Below, in pieces: positions 11,718 to 24,866 of a stretch of DNA of 64,000 bases; within the stretch, counting starts at the first letter, position 1; the number at the start of each line of letters is the position of its first letter. The stretch lies in the NCBI GenBank assembly GCA_037127255.1, contig JBANSL010000006.1:81937350-82001349 (forward strand), given 5' to 3'. A model generated the notes under the pieces. The model searched no databases. It saw only the letters and a list, made by a program, of their open reading frames with translations, and was not told the DNA's origin. The position numbers and the translations under genes were made by a program. Source of the stretch: Persicaria tinctoria (taxonomy: Eukaryota > Streptophyta > Magnoliopsida > Caryophyllales > Polygonaceae).

Positions 11718-14069
11718 TAGAGCTGGCAAGTCGGTCGTTCGGGTCGGGTTCGGTCAGGCTTACTCGGGTCGGGTCAATTCGGGTAAAATTTATGGTTGGG
11801 TAGGGATGGCAATTTCACCTGCATCCGACGGATATCCGTCTCACCCGATCCGAAAAAGTGGGTGAAAATCCGAAATAAAGTGGATATTAAATGGGTGAAG
11901 GGTGAACGGGTGATGCGTCGGGTCTGATTCGGGTGAAGACATTCCCCACCCGTCACCCGACTTATATTATAGAGTTATATTTTATATGTGAAATTACCAA
12001 TATACCCCTAAACCCTAATTCAAGATACCTATCAAACGATTAAAATGGAAATATATTGTCATAAAGTAAGTTATACAATTTTTATTTAAAGATATGCAGT
12101 GTAATTGACTCCTAATTAAAATGGAAACGTGAATGCAATGAGCTCCTAATTAATGTTTATTCGTCGGTGTGTTCGACGTATGTTTTTCAATAATTTTTTT
12201 TTTGATGAATTTGATGTCTTGTTTTTCACCCGAATTATCACCCGATCCATCCGATCACTCGGTGGGTGTTGGGTGGACGGGGCGGGTGAAATATTTGGTG
12301 GGTGATGGGTCGGGTAGGGTGAAGGGTTTTGGGTGGTGGGTCGGGTGACGGAAGTAGATCATCCACCCATCACACGACCCATTGCCATCCCTATGGTCGG
12401 GTATTGGTCGGGTCGGGTTCGGGCCGGGTTCGATCATAATGAATTTTAGATTGGTCGGTTTCGGGTTAAGTCGGGTCACGCCCATTCGGGTTCGGGTCAA
12501 AGCATGTCAGTCTCGTTCGGGTTTCGGGTTAAGAGGCGGGTCGGTTCATTTGAGTTTCGAATCAAAGTGGGTATAGCGGTATAATTGGTTTGAGTTTTCG
12601 GTCGAATCATATTCGACCCGTTTGGATAATTATGTTGATTTTGACTCGGTTGAATATTTAAATATGTAATTTACTTAAAATAAATGATTTTGACTCGGTT
12701 GAATACTTGAATATGTATTTTTTACTCGGTTGAATACACTCATTGTTATAAACTATTCGGTTGTCGGCCGATTTTAAAAAAAGTCATAATCGGAAATTCG
12801 ATATTCGGCAACATCGTCCATTTTTAAACATTTAAACCAATTGATCGGTGCTATAATTAAATCAAATTAATTGTACATTTAGGTTTTAACCTTATTTTAA
12901 CTAGCAAGTTGCAAATTAGCTTATTTGTGGTTTCACTATATCATTGACCCATATCATTTTCAATGCCCATTTCATTTTTAGCTTTTGGCCCATTAGTTTT
13001 TTTTCTATATTATTGTTAGTTTTTAACACGTCTAGATATAAATAATTAATTCTATCAAAATATAATAATATAGATAAAAATAAAATAACAACTACAAAAT
13101 TATTGATTTGGATATAAATAATTCTTTCTGCAAAAAAAATAGAATTATTATACTTATATTTATAAGAAGAATTATTCATAACCATAATTATGAAATTTAA
13201 TAGAATTATTATACTTATATTTATAAAAAGAAGTCCATTTATAAAAAATGAAAACTACTAGAATTAATTAATAGAATTGTTAACACTAATAGTCTAATAT
13301 AATTTTTTGGGTGAAAAAACCCCTTAAGAGTACGTTGGCTTTACGGAAATTAATAGAATTATTAACACTTAGTTATGAAAACCAATAGAAATATTATACT
13401 TATAAGTTATACCTATAAAAAAAACACGTTTAAGGGAGGGAGGGAAATATTATACTTATATTGTACAAATATACAATAATGATTAACATATGGCATTATG
13501 ATTATAATTATATATGGGAGGGAAATGAAATTTTATTTAACATATAAGGAAGGAAAATTATATGAGAGGGAAATAAAATTTTATTTAACATATACGGGAG
13601 GGAAATGAAATTTTATTTAACATAAGAGGGAGGGAAATTAATTTTTTTTTTGTAACAAATGAGAGGGAAATAGAATAATTGGGCAACATTTCACATGATA
13701 ACAATTAACAAAAATATTTGGTGTTTTATATGTTAAAGTATAATCATAAACTTGTGTTAAAATATAAAAAAAAACATTTAACATTCAAGTATTAAAATGT
13801 TGATGTTAAATAACCATTTCAATTCGGGTCGGGTCGGGTCAAGTCGGTTTGAGAGTCGGGTCGGGTTCAAAGTCGGGTCGGGTTCATAGTCGGGTCCGGT
13901 TTGGGTCGGGTCGGGTTTATCTGTGTTCAGGTCTGTTTCGAGTCGGGTCAGGTTCAGGCCGGGTTCGGTTTCGGATTCGGGTTATGAATGATTCCAGATT
14001 TTCGGGGTTCGGTCGGGTTCGGGTTAGTCGGGTCGGGTTTTCGGGTCGGGTCAGATTTTGCCAGCTCTA
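11718..14069. mobile_element. hAT-type element with exact 8-bp TSD
   Basis: The termini are perfect inverted repeats, TAGAGCTGGCAA at the left and TTGCCAGCTCTA at the right, flanked by the identical octamer GCAGTAGC (11710-11717 and 14070-14077). This is the hAT hallmark. Both subterminal regions are packed with GGGTCGGGTTCGGG-like repeats in the same orientation on the plus strand. The middle is AT-rich (about 12600-13800) with no transposase, so the element is non-autonomous. A second hAT element sits inside its left end. Confidence 0.9.
11801..12393. mobile_element. Small hAT element nested in the larger one
   Basis: Inverted termini TAGGGATGGCAAT and ATTGCCATCCCTA bound 593 bases. The flanking octamers are TGGTTGGG (11793-11800) and TGGTCGGG (12394-12401), matching at 7 of 8 positions, so this is a hAT target duplication that has mutated once. 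The interior has GGGTG-rich runs but no coding. It therefore inserted after the larger element was in place. Confidence 0.85.
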
Positions 14070-14077
14070 GCAGTAGC

Positions 14078-14291
14078 AACGAACGGCCTTCCCGATTTGT
14101 CTGTGCCAAAGCTTTGGAGTTGGCGTACGATTCCTCTTCAATTTGTCTGTGCCAATGACCGGCCTTCGATTCCTCTTCGATTTAGGGTTTCACAATCTCC
14201 ATTTTAGGGGTTTTGTTTAGGGAGATGATGGCGGAAAAGAGGATGGCGGAGTATGGTTCGGTGATGGAGGCGGCAGGGTGAGGTCGGAGAG
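14078..14291. other. Short remnant between the hAT element and LTR of F
   Basis: Continuation of the DNA interrupted by the hAT element. It contains TTTAGGGTTTC and a short frame beginning ATGATGGCGGAAAAGAGG near 14224, which looks like the start of a plant first exon, but the frame is lost at the LTR of F (14292). Too short to call. Confidence 0.3.
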
Positions 14292-16317
14292 TGTAACACC
14301 CCCTTCTGTAAACGAGGGAATGTTGCAGCGCCAGTGATTACTCGGACATTAATATCTTCGTAACCACCTTAGGCTTATAGGGACATGCTCCCATAAACAA
14401 GATGATAATAAAATTAAATATAACCAGTGGAAGTCTTAAAATACAATAAATATTTTTTTATTAAACGTATAATTCAAATTACAATATTCAATACACTAAA
14501 ACATTACAGCGGAAGACTTGGTAAAAATAAAAACTTAAATCTTTATACAATATTTTCTAACAACTTTAAATAATTAAATCTTGAAAATCAAATGTCTTCT
14601 TACTCTTATTAAAATTCTCTTCGGAGACTCGACCTTAACCTGCGAACTGGAGACTGGGGTATTGTTTGAAGACAATGAACCCCTAGCCGTCCAAATTAAC
14701 AAAGGACGGTTAGTTCGCGAGAACTAGCAAGTGACGGCTCAAAAATTGGGACTACTTCAGATTTATACTCATTGACCTTTAATAGTATGAATTAAACCCG
14801 AATGCGATTATTAGAGTATTTTCGATGGGTTAACGACACAACTGTTATGACACGGATAGTCCTGAAGGATTGAAGAACATAAGAAGTGGGTGACAAGCAC
14901 CCTTAGGAACCATATCCTGAGTACGGATGGGATATGATATAGCTTGAATTAATTGTGATCACTGTGAAACCAACAGATGAGATATGATATAACTTGAATT
15001 AATTGTGATCACTGTGAAGCCAAATATATATCACACACTTCACTCACTTTCCTCGCGTTGGATAGCTTGAACACAACTTTACACGACTTACACATTTTAA
15101 CACTTTGATATAGTTTACACGATTCACAACACGCATTTTGATAGGTTACACATTTCATTCGACACACACCTCTTAATTAATTAACAATCATAGGATACCG
15201 GTCCCGCTCTCAATAGCGGATAACGACCTAAAACCTTTTTATTTGGTAGTGTAACATTCCGATAGATAATATATGCGCGTTCGCAATGTGTTAGTTTCAT
15301 GAAACTTTAAGACCGGAGAATAACGGCTCCGACCTGACTCTACCACATCACTTTCACTTTACTTCACACATTACTTTCACTTTGCTTTGCATTGATTGAT
15401 ACATTTTACTTGCACTGATCTTGATTCAATCGAGTTCCGATCGTAAGACGTAATCCTCACATTTTCACTATTGATTAATGACATATTTTAAGTGATCACA
15501 CAATACAAAAGTAATCCATATTATTTAAAGATAACATGGATGCCAAATAGAATAAAATAAAATAGCGGATGGAAACATCAATGAAATAACATGTTCCATA
15601 CCTAACCATTTTAGCAGGAAAGAATAATAATAAATCATGCTTTAAAGAAACTATGTTATTATTTTATATTAGCAGTGGGTAAACTATGTTATTATTTTAT
15701 ATTAAGGTCAAATAATAACTTTACCCAATTATGCTTGCCAAATCCAAACTGACAATTAAATAGATTACACAAGATGGGTGAATTGTAATTCATTTTATTT
15801 AACTTGGTAAGCAACCAAAGGAAAGAAAACAACTAGACACGAAAGCACCAAAGTGAGCAGAAAGGCTCGGAAAGTCACTTGCCTTTTTCGCCTTGATGGA
15901 TTTCGATACAACTATGGACTTCAAAGACGTGACGACAGATTTGAATAAATTGGCAACTGATCTACACACATAAATTACGAGACACGAAGAAGAATTTAAT
16001 AAATTGGTATTATTTTTGTAAATAAATTGACTTATTTAATTCGAAGAAACATCGAATTAATTAAAAGTCAAAAGATAATACCAATATACGATCCTCTTCA
16101 CGACCTTCTCGGAATATGGGTGTCGGATTTTGAGATAACCACTTCGAATTTTAAGATTTAACGCGTGTTAGATACATTCTAAAATCGAGGGTTAATCTTT
16201 ATAATTTCCGAATTGAACTAGGGACATATTTTACCAAAACTCAAAGTTTGGGAGGTTTTGTGTAATTAAATCAGCCCCTTCTCCCTCCCGACAGAGTCTC
16301 TGCAGAAGCACTCCGGT
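14292..16317 (-). repeat. Element F, left LTR, piece 1
   Basis: Begins TGTAACACCC on the plus strand (so it ends GGGTGTTACA in element orientation). About 1.23 kb of it (14318-15548) recurs at 40967-42221 as a direct repeat. The piece stops at the CCGGT duplication caused by insertion of E. The rest of this LTR is at 28165-29374 and 32673-32737, and the three pieces total about 3.3 kb. F has no recognisable gene. Confidence 0.65.
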
Positions 16318-19300
16318 TGTAACGGCCCAGAATTATGATTTCCGGGTTACGTTTCAAGGGATAAAACCCCTTGTTCGGATCTTGCAATCCAGGTACGGGT
16401 CGAGGTTTCAAACTCATTTTAAGATTTGTAGAAAGAGGGATTTCAAACCCTGAAACCTCGAAGGGCCGTTGGGTACCCTTAACCCGTCCTAAGACTATGT
16501 CGCGGAAACCATTTCAAACGGAAGTAAAGCGGAAGTAAACTACAGATACAAGTGTCACGACGGATCCGGGTCAAAACGGAGTCAAAAGTATAAATCCAAA
16601 ACAATATAATCAGAGTCTGGTGAAGTCTATAACTCCAGCGCTCACTCTCCGCTGACAAAATGACCCGCGCAATAAGCAAACAGCACCGATAGGATGAACA
16701 TAAATAATTCCAAAAAAAAATTGATTTGGGGCGGGATCAGATCAATGCCCACTTAACTCTGCATCCCAACCATAAGCACACATGTACGCTATACCTAATA
16801 AAGATGCTCTAATGCAGTACGAAATTCAAACACACTAGCATGCTCCTAGTTCATAATATTGTGCAGAAATACTGTAAAGGGCCCAAGACAATGCCAAGTG
16901 GCATATCCCTCTCCTACCTCCACCCCTTCCGACAGGCGGAGACTGGCCAGCTCGTGAATGCATTCATTCATAATCGGGGGGCACGCATGCCTAACCCGCT
17001 CCACAATAAAGCCCGCAGGCATATCATAATATAAGGAAGTACTCGATTGACTCAGGGTACCCGATGAGGCTGGGCTACCCTATGACCCTAGCAAAGACTT
17101 CTAGGACTATCACAGATAACGGCCGTTCTGTTTACATACGCACAAAGAAATAGAATGCTCAACGATCGATGCAACCTAGCATGGTACTACATGGCATGCT
17201 GATCATGAATGCAAGCACCTAGTATATCATGCACCTAAAGCAGGGAATAGCTCTATTCAATCTGAGTAAGCTCCGAAGAGACTTACCTGAAGATGCAGAA
17301 CAGCAGGATAATACAAGCAAGGGCCCAATGCAAGTCCAAAAGCAATACACACCTATCATCAAGTCAATTCCATAAGCTACCAGACCAATATTCAAACATA
17401 CGAAACCCAAGTTCCCAACATACTCAAAACCAACCGATAGTGAAACCGTTTTCCAAAACCTTTCCGATATGATCAACATCAACCAAAATCATTCTTCAAA
17501 TCAAACCCCGTTGATAAAATTCTACCAACCATATTTTTTTTCCAAACTCTTAAATCTCGAATTAAGTCAACTCATATTCTAGATAATTTCAAATCATACT
17601 TGTCCAAATCAAGAGGAAGTATCAATTCTCCAAGTCAACCCCAACCTTGTTTTATCAAAATATTCCGGCATTTTGGTTTCAACACATCAAATCCTTTAAG
17701 AATCATTTTTGGACGACTTAAAACATTTTCTAAATAATTTAGCAACAATATTTATCTAAAATAACATTAAAATAACTCCATCTTTATAATCCCCATTTAT
17801 AAAACATATTAAATAAATACATATTCCCAACAATATCACTTTTAAATAATTTTATAATATAATAATAATTTCAGAATTTATATTTAACACAAAATCTCAG
17901 ATATAATAATAATAATCCATTCAAATAAACATATATAATAACTATATACAACATAAGGTATAACACATTTAACATAACACATAAAACAACACCCTTTTAA
18001 ATAAAACAATACAACCCAATCCAACAAGCCCAAAACTCAACCCGGTCTCAGCCCAAACCCGAGCCCGTAGGAGAAGCCCAACCCGGAAGGAAACTCGACC
18101 CAGCTCAGCTCTCCCAGCCCCAAACCCGGTTCAACAAAAAAAATAAAAGAAAGGAGAAGAACCCGGTTCGGCCAGAAAGAAGAAAAGAGGGCTAACCCGT
18201 CTCCTCCCCGCTTCCCAGGTCTGCTTCTTCCCCACGAGAGAACCGAACCCCGGAAATCCGACGGGAAGAAGAACGGAAGAGAAGGGAGGAATCCCAGGGC
18301 CGGCCGGAATCGTCTCGATCTCACCCCGATCTCTCTCGGGTTCACTCTCAGACAACCCAACCAGAATAAACCAAGGAAAAGAGAGGGAACGATGCTCACC
18401 GGAGGGGAAATCGAAGGTCGTCGGAAAGCTCTCGTCAGAGTCGATGGTGCTCGCCGGAGTCGGGATCAGCCTCTTTTGGTCTAGTAAGGAGGAGGAGTTA
18501 GTAAAGGTACTGTTTTGCAAGGTTTTGAGTCGAAACGGAACAAAGAAACGAAACCGACCTCGGATAAGCGAAGATAGAGGGGGAAGAAGGAGAGAGGTGG
18601 CTCGGCGATGGCTCCGGCCTAGGGTGCTACTCCCAGATGCTGCTGTTGCTACTGATTGGAGAGACGCAGCTGCTTCTGCTCAGACAAGGATGGGGAGATG
18701 TGGGAGCTGCTCGGGGAGTCGGGGCTTGAATGTCGACGGTTTCGTCAGAGAAACGGCGGTGGCGCCTGAAGCGACGAGAAGGCGAGGCTGGGTGGCGATG
18801 GGTTCCTGAAATCGGCCAACAGAGGGATATTTAGGGTGAACTTGGTGCTCGGATGAAACAGGGGAGCAAGGGTTGCGACTGTCTCACGGCGACGATGAAC
18901 GCCGAGGAGGAGGAAGGAGAAGCCGCCGGTTAGGCACAGTGGTGGTGGTTTCCTGATTTCTGCAGAGAAGGGAAAAGGAGAGAGAGAAGGAAGGCCACCT
19001 CTGGGTTTTTTGTTTGTTCATTTTCTGGGTTTTAATTGCAGGGAGCAAAATGGAAGAGGGAGGATTGCATAGTACAAAATGGGGGAGAGACAGCAATGGG
19101 TTTGGTTGTTTTCTTTTAAAATCTGAGATTGTGGTGTGAGAATTGACCTACAAAAGGACAATTTGGTATAACTGTACAATGTAAAGGGAAATTGCGGGGG
19201 ATAGGGTGGGCATCTCGTGAGGTCTGTGAGAGAGAGAGAGGTGTGTTAAAGAAAAGGAAGAAAAAGGAAAAGAAAGGAAAGCTCCAAATTTCAAATACCC

Positions 19301-19605
19301 GAAATATAAGCTTGAAATCTGCTCACTCGACCTTATTCTGACGCGTTTAAAATACTTCTAAATTTTCCAAATCCGAATTTAGTAAATGAAGTTTGAATAT
19401 TATTTTCCACTACTCGACATATAACAGCGGGGTATAACATATTTTAAATTTTCAATTAATAATGCCGGAACTCGCTTCGAAAGATTTAGAATAAATCTAA
19501 TAGCTCGAGGATAAAAAATTTCAAATCTTCCGAATCTTAGAATTTGAACGATTTTAAATCACTATTTCAATAATATATAATATTATAAATTTTTCGGTCT
19601 TTACA
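16318..19605 (-). repeat. Element E 3' LTR
   Basis: In element orientation it starts TGTAAAGACCG and ends GGGCCGTTACA, 3288 bp. A GC-rich central part (about 18030-18960) resembles a 5' untranslated leader and contains open frames of about 120-130 codons that are also present in the other LTR. Their conservation only reflects LTR copying, and they carry no domain I recognise. Confidence 0.9.
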
Positions 19606-22600
19606 TCATCCAACTCTAAAAACAAGTCTTGTCCCCGAGACTAAAATCACTCTAAAATATGGGGATGAAGTTTTAAATTTGTGAGTCCAAGGATCATGTC
19701 ATTGATTCTGTAAGAATCTCATAGGGGCCCGTATGAGATCCTCACAGCACCCTTGACGTGATCATAACATTCTCAATTGGTCGTAGCAAGTATGTGATAT
19801 GGGCCCCTATCACACCCTTACCCCGACCTTTCGGTCACATTATAACTCAAAAAGCAATCATAGCGTCTCTACTAGGTCTTAGCAAACATTCTATATGCGC
19901 CCCTATAAAATGCTTGTATCCACTTCGTGAGGCGTTATAATATAACCCCGGGTTGAAAAGTTTCAAAAGGGATTCCGTAATTGAAAAAAGATTAGCCTCA
20001 AAATCGTTGAATTTCTTGATAACGTTTATTCTTTAAAATTTCAAGTAATTCCTTTTTAAACCGCTCAAAATCTTCAAATAAGACATTTAACCAAGCAACT
20101 TTATACCAAAACAAGTAAAATCGTTGCAACTCAAGATTTCGTCAAAATCTTTCAACAACCAAATCCGTTTCTCGCATAACCATCAATCAATTTCAAAAGC
20201 TCGGAGGTGGAATCATCCACCTCTAAGGGCTAATCCCATATTCTCTTCCTAGTTTCCAGAATCAAATCAATCCATCAATCTCCATTCAAGCAAGATTCAT
20301 ACGCCATAATAAATGCATAACAGCTTAAACCAATTAATCACCAACCAACACATCATACGACAAGTCTCAACCATGTACCCACACAGTGCCACAAGGTCAC
20401 ATCAAGCATCTCCAAATCACACTAAAGGTTATAATGTGCATCTCAACAACATATCAAAATCATCACAACGTCTCGACATCACACCATAAATCATAAAAGG
20501 TATCTCACTATCGCATATCAACACCGCAATCATAGTAGGGTCAGTCACAATAAGGGATCTCATTTAACGCATAAATTCACATAGTCATCCTATCCAATTT
20601 CTATCCAGCATTATCATAACAGATTTATCACATCAAACATTTGTATTTGCAAGGTTAGCCACAGCGGAATTTCATCATAAGTTAATGAAACACAACTAAT
20701 TATAACCACATCAATACAACCAAGGTCATGCTATTAAGATTCAACAAAAGGGAAGATCAAGCAGTATATCAACATCAAAATGTCAACATGCTCTCCAAAA
20801 TATCATCTCAACAGTCATTAGGCAGACATGCACTATTACCTCATATATATACAAGTCGTATTCATGCTCTAAGTCATATTCATCATTTAATATATCAATG
20901 ATCATGCTTGCCAACCATATGATAACACAGTATTATCTCATGTATCATATCACAACACATCCTATCATGCTTCTAAAACAACATAGCAGAGCATCAATAT
21001 ATCATGATAACATTCGTCACTGCCAACTAGATTTAAATATTGTACAACAACATGTAATATCATGTAAGCAAGAAAATCCTCACGTCATCACCACTCAAAA
21101 TGAAACGCAATCCCCACTCGCCCGATTTCAAATTCCCAAATCAAAACCAGCCTCATTTAAATTCAGCAACATCAGCTCAAATAATATCCCCTAAAAGAAG
21201 TCACGATCCATCTCGATACTCCAATCTCGCTCCTCATTCCACCAAGCACTCTCACTAACCATCCACCTCTAAGAATCCAACTCCTATCTCTAACATCGCA
21301 CCCGAGTACCCTCTCATACTATATCATCACTTTCCTTAAGACCATTGCTTACACTTCCCACACTTCCCAAGACATCACCAGCATCATGCCCTGTTAGTCA
21401 CAATTTGTCTAGAAATCCTCCGACCACCACCTAGCCAGCCTATTCACAACCGTACCCCAGTCTAAGGTTCACCCAAAAGCTTATCAGAATCACCAAGCGT
21501 TGCCTTTCAAAATTCCCAAAGCTCACTCAGTCTTACCTAAACCAACATCTCTCTCTTGCGACTTACCTCATAACATCATCGATCATCCTAACCATTCAAG
21601 CTCTTTCACCACTCTTCTACCATTCTTCAAGATAATCTCCCCCACAAGTTCAAAGAAGAAGCAATCATGGACATTATTACACATAAGGACCACATCATAT
21701 CAACTAGCATTTATATCAATATCACCATTAAACATTGCAACTGTAACAATAAGTCTCAAATTGTCGCCATGCTCAATAATCATTGCAACATCATATATGA
21801 TCATAATCAAGTCAAGCTAACATGTTGCATTATAATCTTATCGGATACAATTCAGGCTTCTCAGTATATGTAGTTCACATTTTACAAGTAAAGGAATTCA
21901 AACCATTAGTCAAGACATCATGGTACATGAGATCTATATATAAGTCATCAAATCATAACATCATAGACAACAGGCAATCAGACAACAGTCATCATCAAGT
22001 CAGCACATCAACACGTAAATCTCATCGCTAGGTCAGTGCAATATCGTCGTCAAAAAATTCAAAAGGGTTAGCAATTCGAACGGAGAACACTCCCGCTTGC
22101 AAGTCATATCGTACCCAGTAACCGTAATCCTCGTAACGTGTTCATTATGTGAGAATCGTCGATCCTGAGGCCCGTGGGTTATGGGCCCACGCTTCTACTA
22201 TGCCGCTCTATCGTTATCCCACCTTTCCATTCCCCCTTCCATGCGATCGTTCGTTCAGTATATCGCGCAAGAGTCCAAGTTAGGGGAGATAGGGGAGTGA
22301 CGGGAGAAGACAACCCAAATTTCTTTCGGGGACAAACACGGACCACAACTAAAGATGACAATACTAGAGACAAGACTCTAACCCGAGAATAGCAACAACG
22401 CCCTTATGGAGGTCTATTAGGTTGCAATGGTGACAAGCGGACACAATTTCCTCATAAGGGCATATCAATCATTTTAATCCACACTAACATGTACCTATCT
22501 CGAGGAGCACGACATACGTATTCATTTCAAAAAGACATATTCATGTGCTACACGGATGCATGCGAGACAAGACAGTAGTCTACCATCCCATGAAAGCAGA

Positions 22601-24866
22601 TAGGCCTAGCAACTCAAGCAAGATATGCAGGATTAAATAGGCATCACAATTATCACATATACGAACAATGCACGAGCGTAGTGTATGCGTCATAAAAGGA
22701 CATGTAAGAGCAACATAGTAATTATCTTATCTGACACAATGATCGTATAATAGGTCAAGCATGGCACGTAATCATATGACGAGATACATTTAGAAAGCAT
22801 GGGTTCTACATGGTACTAGTGATACATGATGTGATACAAGCATAGTCAAGAGTCATCAAGAGAAGTTCAACATAATATTTACGAAACATGAGACATCGTC
22901 AAAAGTAACAAGAAATACACCATGGGCGATACATTATAATCATACTAAGAACGAACCATCATAGAGCACATTCACAATACAATAATCATCACATCATAGA
23001 ACAAGTACAACACGTGATCATTTGGCGAGTCATATTGGGAATCATAAGCCTTACATGACACCACTGGCACATATCGAACATGCACACAATCAAGATAACT
23101 CGACTAGATTCATTCTAACATTCAGGTGTCATGCGTATGCGGAATCATGGTATAGCGGGATGTGTGATCATGCGAGGTGTCAAGTCATACATCTATGCAA
23201 GCACGAGAGGATGTCATAGAACAATAGGGTAACACTACCGAGCAATAACATGTAAGCATGCTAGGATTACCCAATCACGGAGAGCAAGCCAATCATCGGG
23301 CCCAACATTAAGCTAATCAGGATGAGTAAAACATTTTAAGAGGACAACAAGAGGGAAGAAACACACTATCAGGGACCTAGCTCGAGAGAGAATCAACAGT
23401 AGCGTAGGCAAGGTATAATTCACACAAGTCATGATCAAAGGTCCTACATGATACTAATGGCTCAACATAACACGCGATACATACATGCACCTGATCATGG
23501 CGGCACGTAAGAAATCAATTAAATCACATTCAAGCAATCTAGAAACATGAGGAAGGTTTTACGATGTATAACACGAGTTTAAGTAATGGCAATATGATTA
23601 GAATACGGGGCATGAGCTCAAATCAACACATACTAGGATAAAACATGCATTTCTCAAGACTCAACTATACCAAATATTCTCTCTTCAACACAAGTAACAC
23701 ACAACAATATCAAGTGCAAAATAATCAGCAACAGTTAATCTGACAATTACAAAATAGATATGCATGCTATAGGTTCTTGTCACAAAAGGAATAAGGAGCA
23801 TCGACGCGTCATTAGCTAGTATGATAAAGAGATCATTTACAGGCATTCATACGAAGAAGATTTTATCACACTATCATGGACCTAACCCAGGAGAAAACAA
23901 CTATCATGTAGGTTCATATAATTTGGTTTATGCTTCTAATCAATCATTAGTCAAGTCAACACAATAGGCCAAGTAGACATGTTATGACAACATGTAATCA
24001 TGATAGAAAGTAAGACATAACACTAGACCTAAGCAATATAACTAATCATATTATGTCATGAAATTCAGAGAGAGTCACCATTTCAATCGAACAGAGATCC
24101 CTAAGGGCAACCATTGACTTTTCTCAACCGACTCATCACCCTTCTTTCCCGTAGGACTCCGATACGACTCTTCATGGCAAAGAGACATTGTTTGATCATC
24201 ATAAGAATAAGGAAGGACAGCCCCAGGAACACCTTACTCCTAACTCAAGTGACATCCAGAACTTCCAATACTCACTCAGACAAACTTAACATCCAACCAT
24301 GATTCCCGACACAATGTGTTTACCAACCCAATTCCTCGTGGAAGACACTGACATCTAGGAAAAGGCTAGATAGAACCGTCAAGGGTTTAAAATAGTAGAA
24401 GGGGTTGTTCCACATAAGCTGGGCTTGACCATATAGAAATAAAGGTACTCCCGCTATCCCGTTTGCACAGATTAGTCAATACACAACTCATTGTTAGGCA
24501 TACCAAATCGGATCTCTAGCATAGCAAGCACTCAGCATAGAATCAGTCAATAACACTCATAGCAATCTCCTTGGAAACTTCCAGACCCATCTGTAAAGAG
24601 CAAGCTAGTATTTTGCCTACCATTCCCAACTACACCCAATAGGGGTTGTCTAACGCCTTTACTACCCACTCGTGTCCCCGTTGGTCGGTGTTCCTCTTTT
24701 ATTACAAGTCGAGTTCATTACTTAGTCCAATTTCGGTTAGGCATCTTAAGTCCATTTTTCCCCTTTAAACACTTCCAAATCCTTTGAAATTCATGGGCGG
24801 TTTTCCAAAACATACACTCGACCCTTTTGTACCCGAATTGCACAACCTCAGCTCTGATACCATCTT
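19606..24866 (-). other. Element E interior, non-coding
   Basis: No frame exceeds about 106 codons and none shows a retroelement motif. The sequence is rich in CATCA and ATCAACA words (about 20300-21300) and then becomes a mixed low-complexity stretch (about 22400-24300). The left edge (19606-19640) keeps the CTCGGGGACAAGAC block that precedes the polypurine tract in related gypsy elements, although the tract itself is poor. The right edge holds the primer site. The coding part of an ancestral chromovirus appears to have been wholly replaced or eroded. Confidence 0.75.
24851..24862 (-). other. Primer-binding site of element E (initiator tRNA-Met)
   Basis: TGGTATCAGAGC on the minus strand, four bases inside the 5' LTR. 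It is complementary to the 3' end of plant initiator tRNA-Met, as in most Tekay-type chromoviruses. Confidence 0.9.

Noticed and set aside
18037..18520. Overlapping 120- and 129-codon frames conserved at 26587-27070
   Set aside because: They lie in the two LTRs of E. Their similarity is due to LTR identity and not coding constraint, and substitutions are not biased to silent sites by eye.
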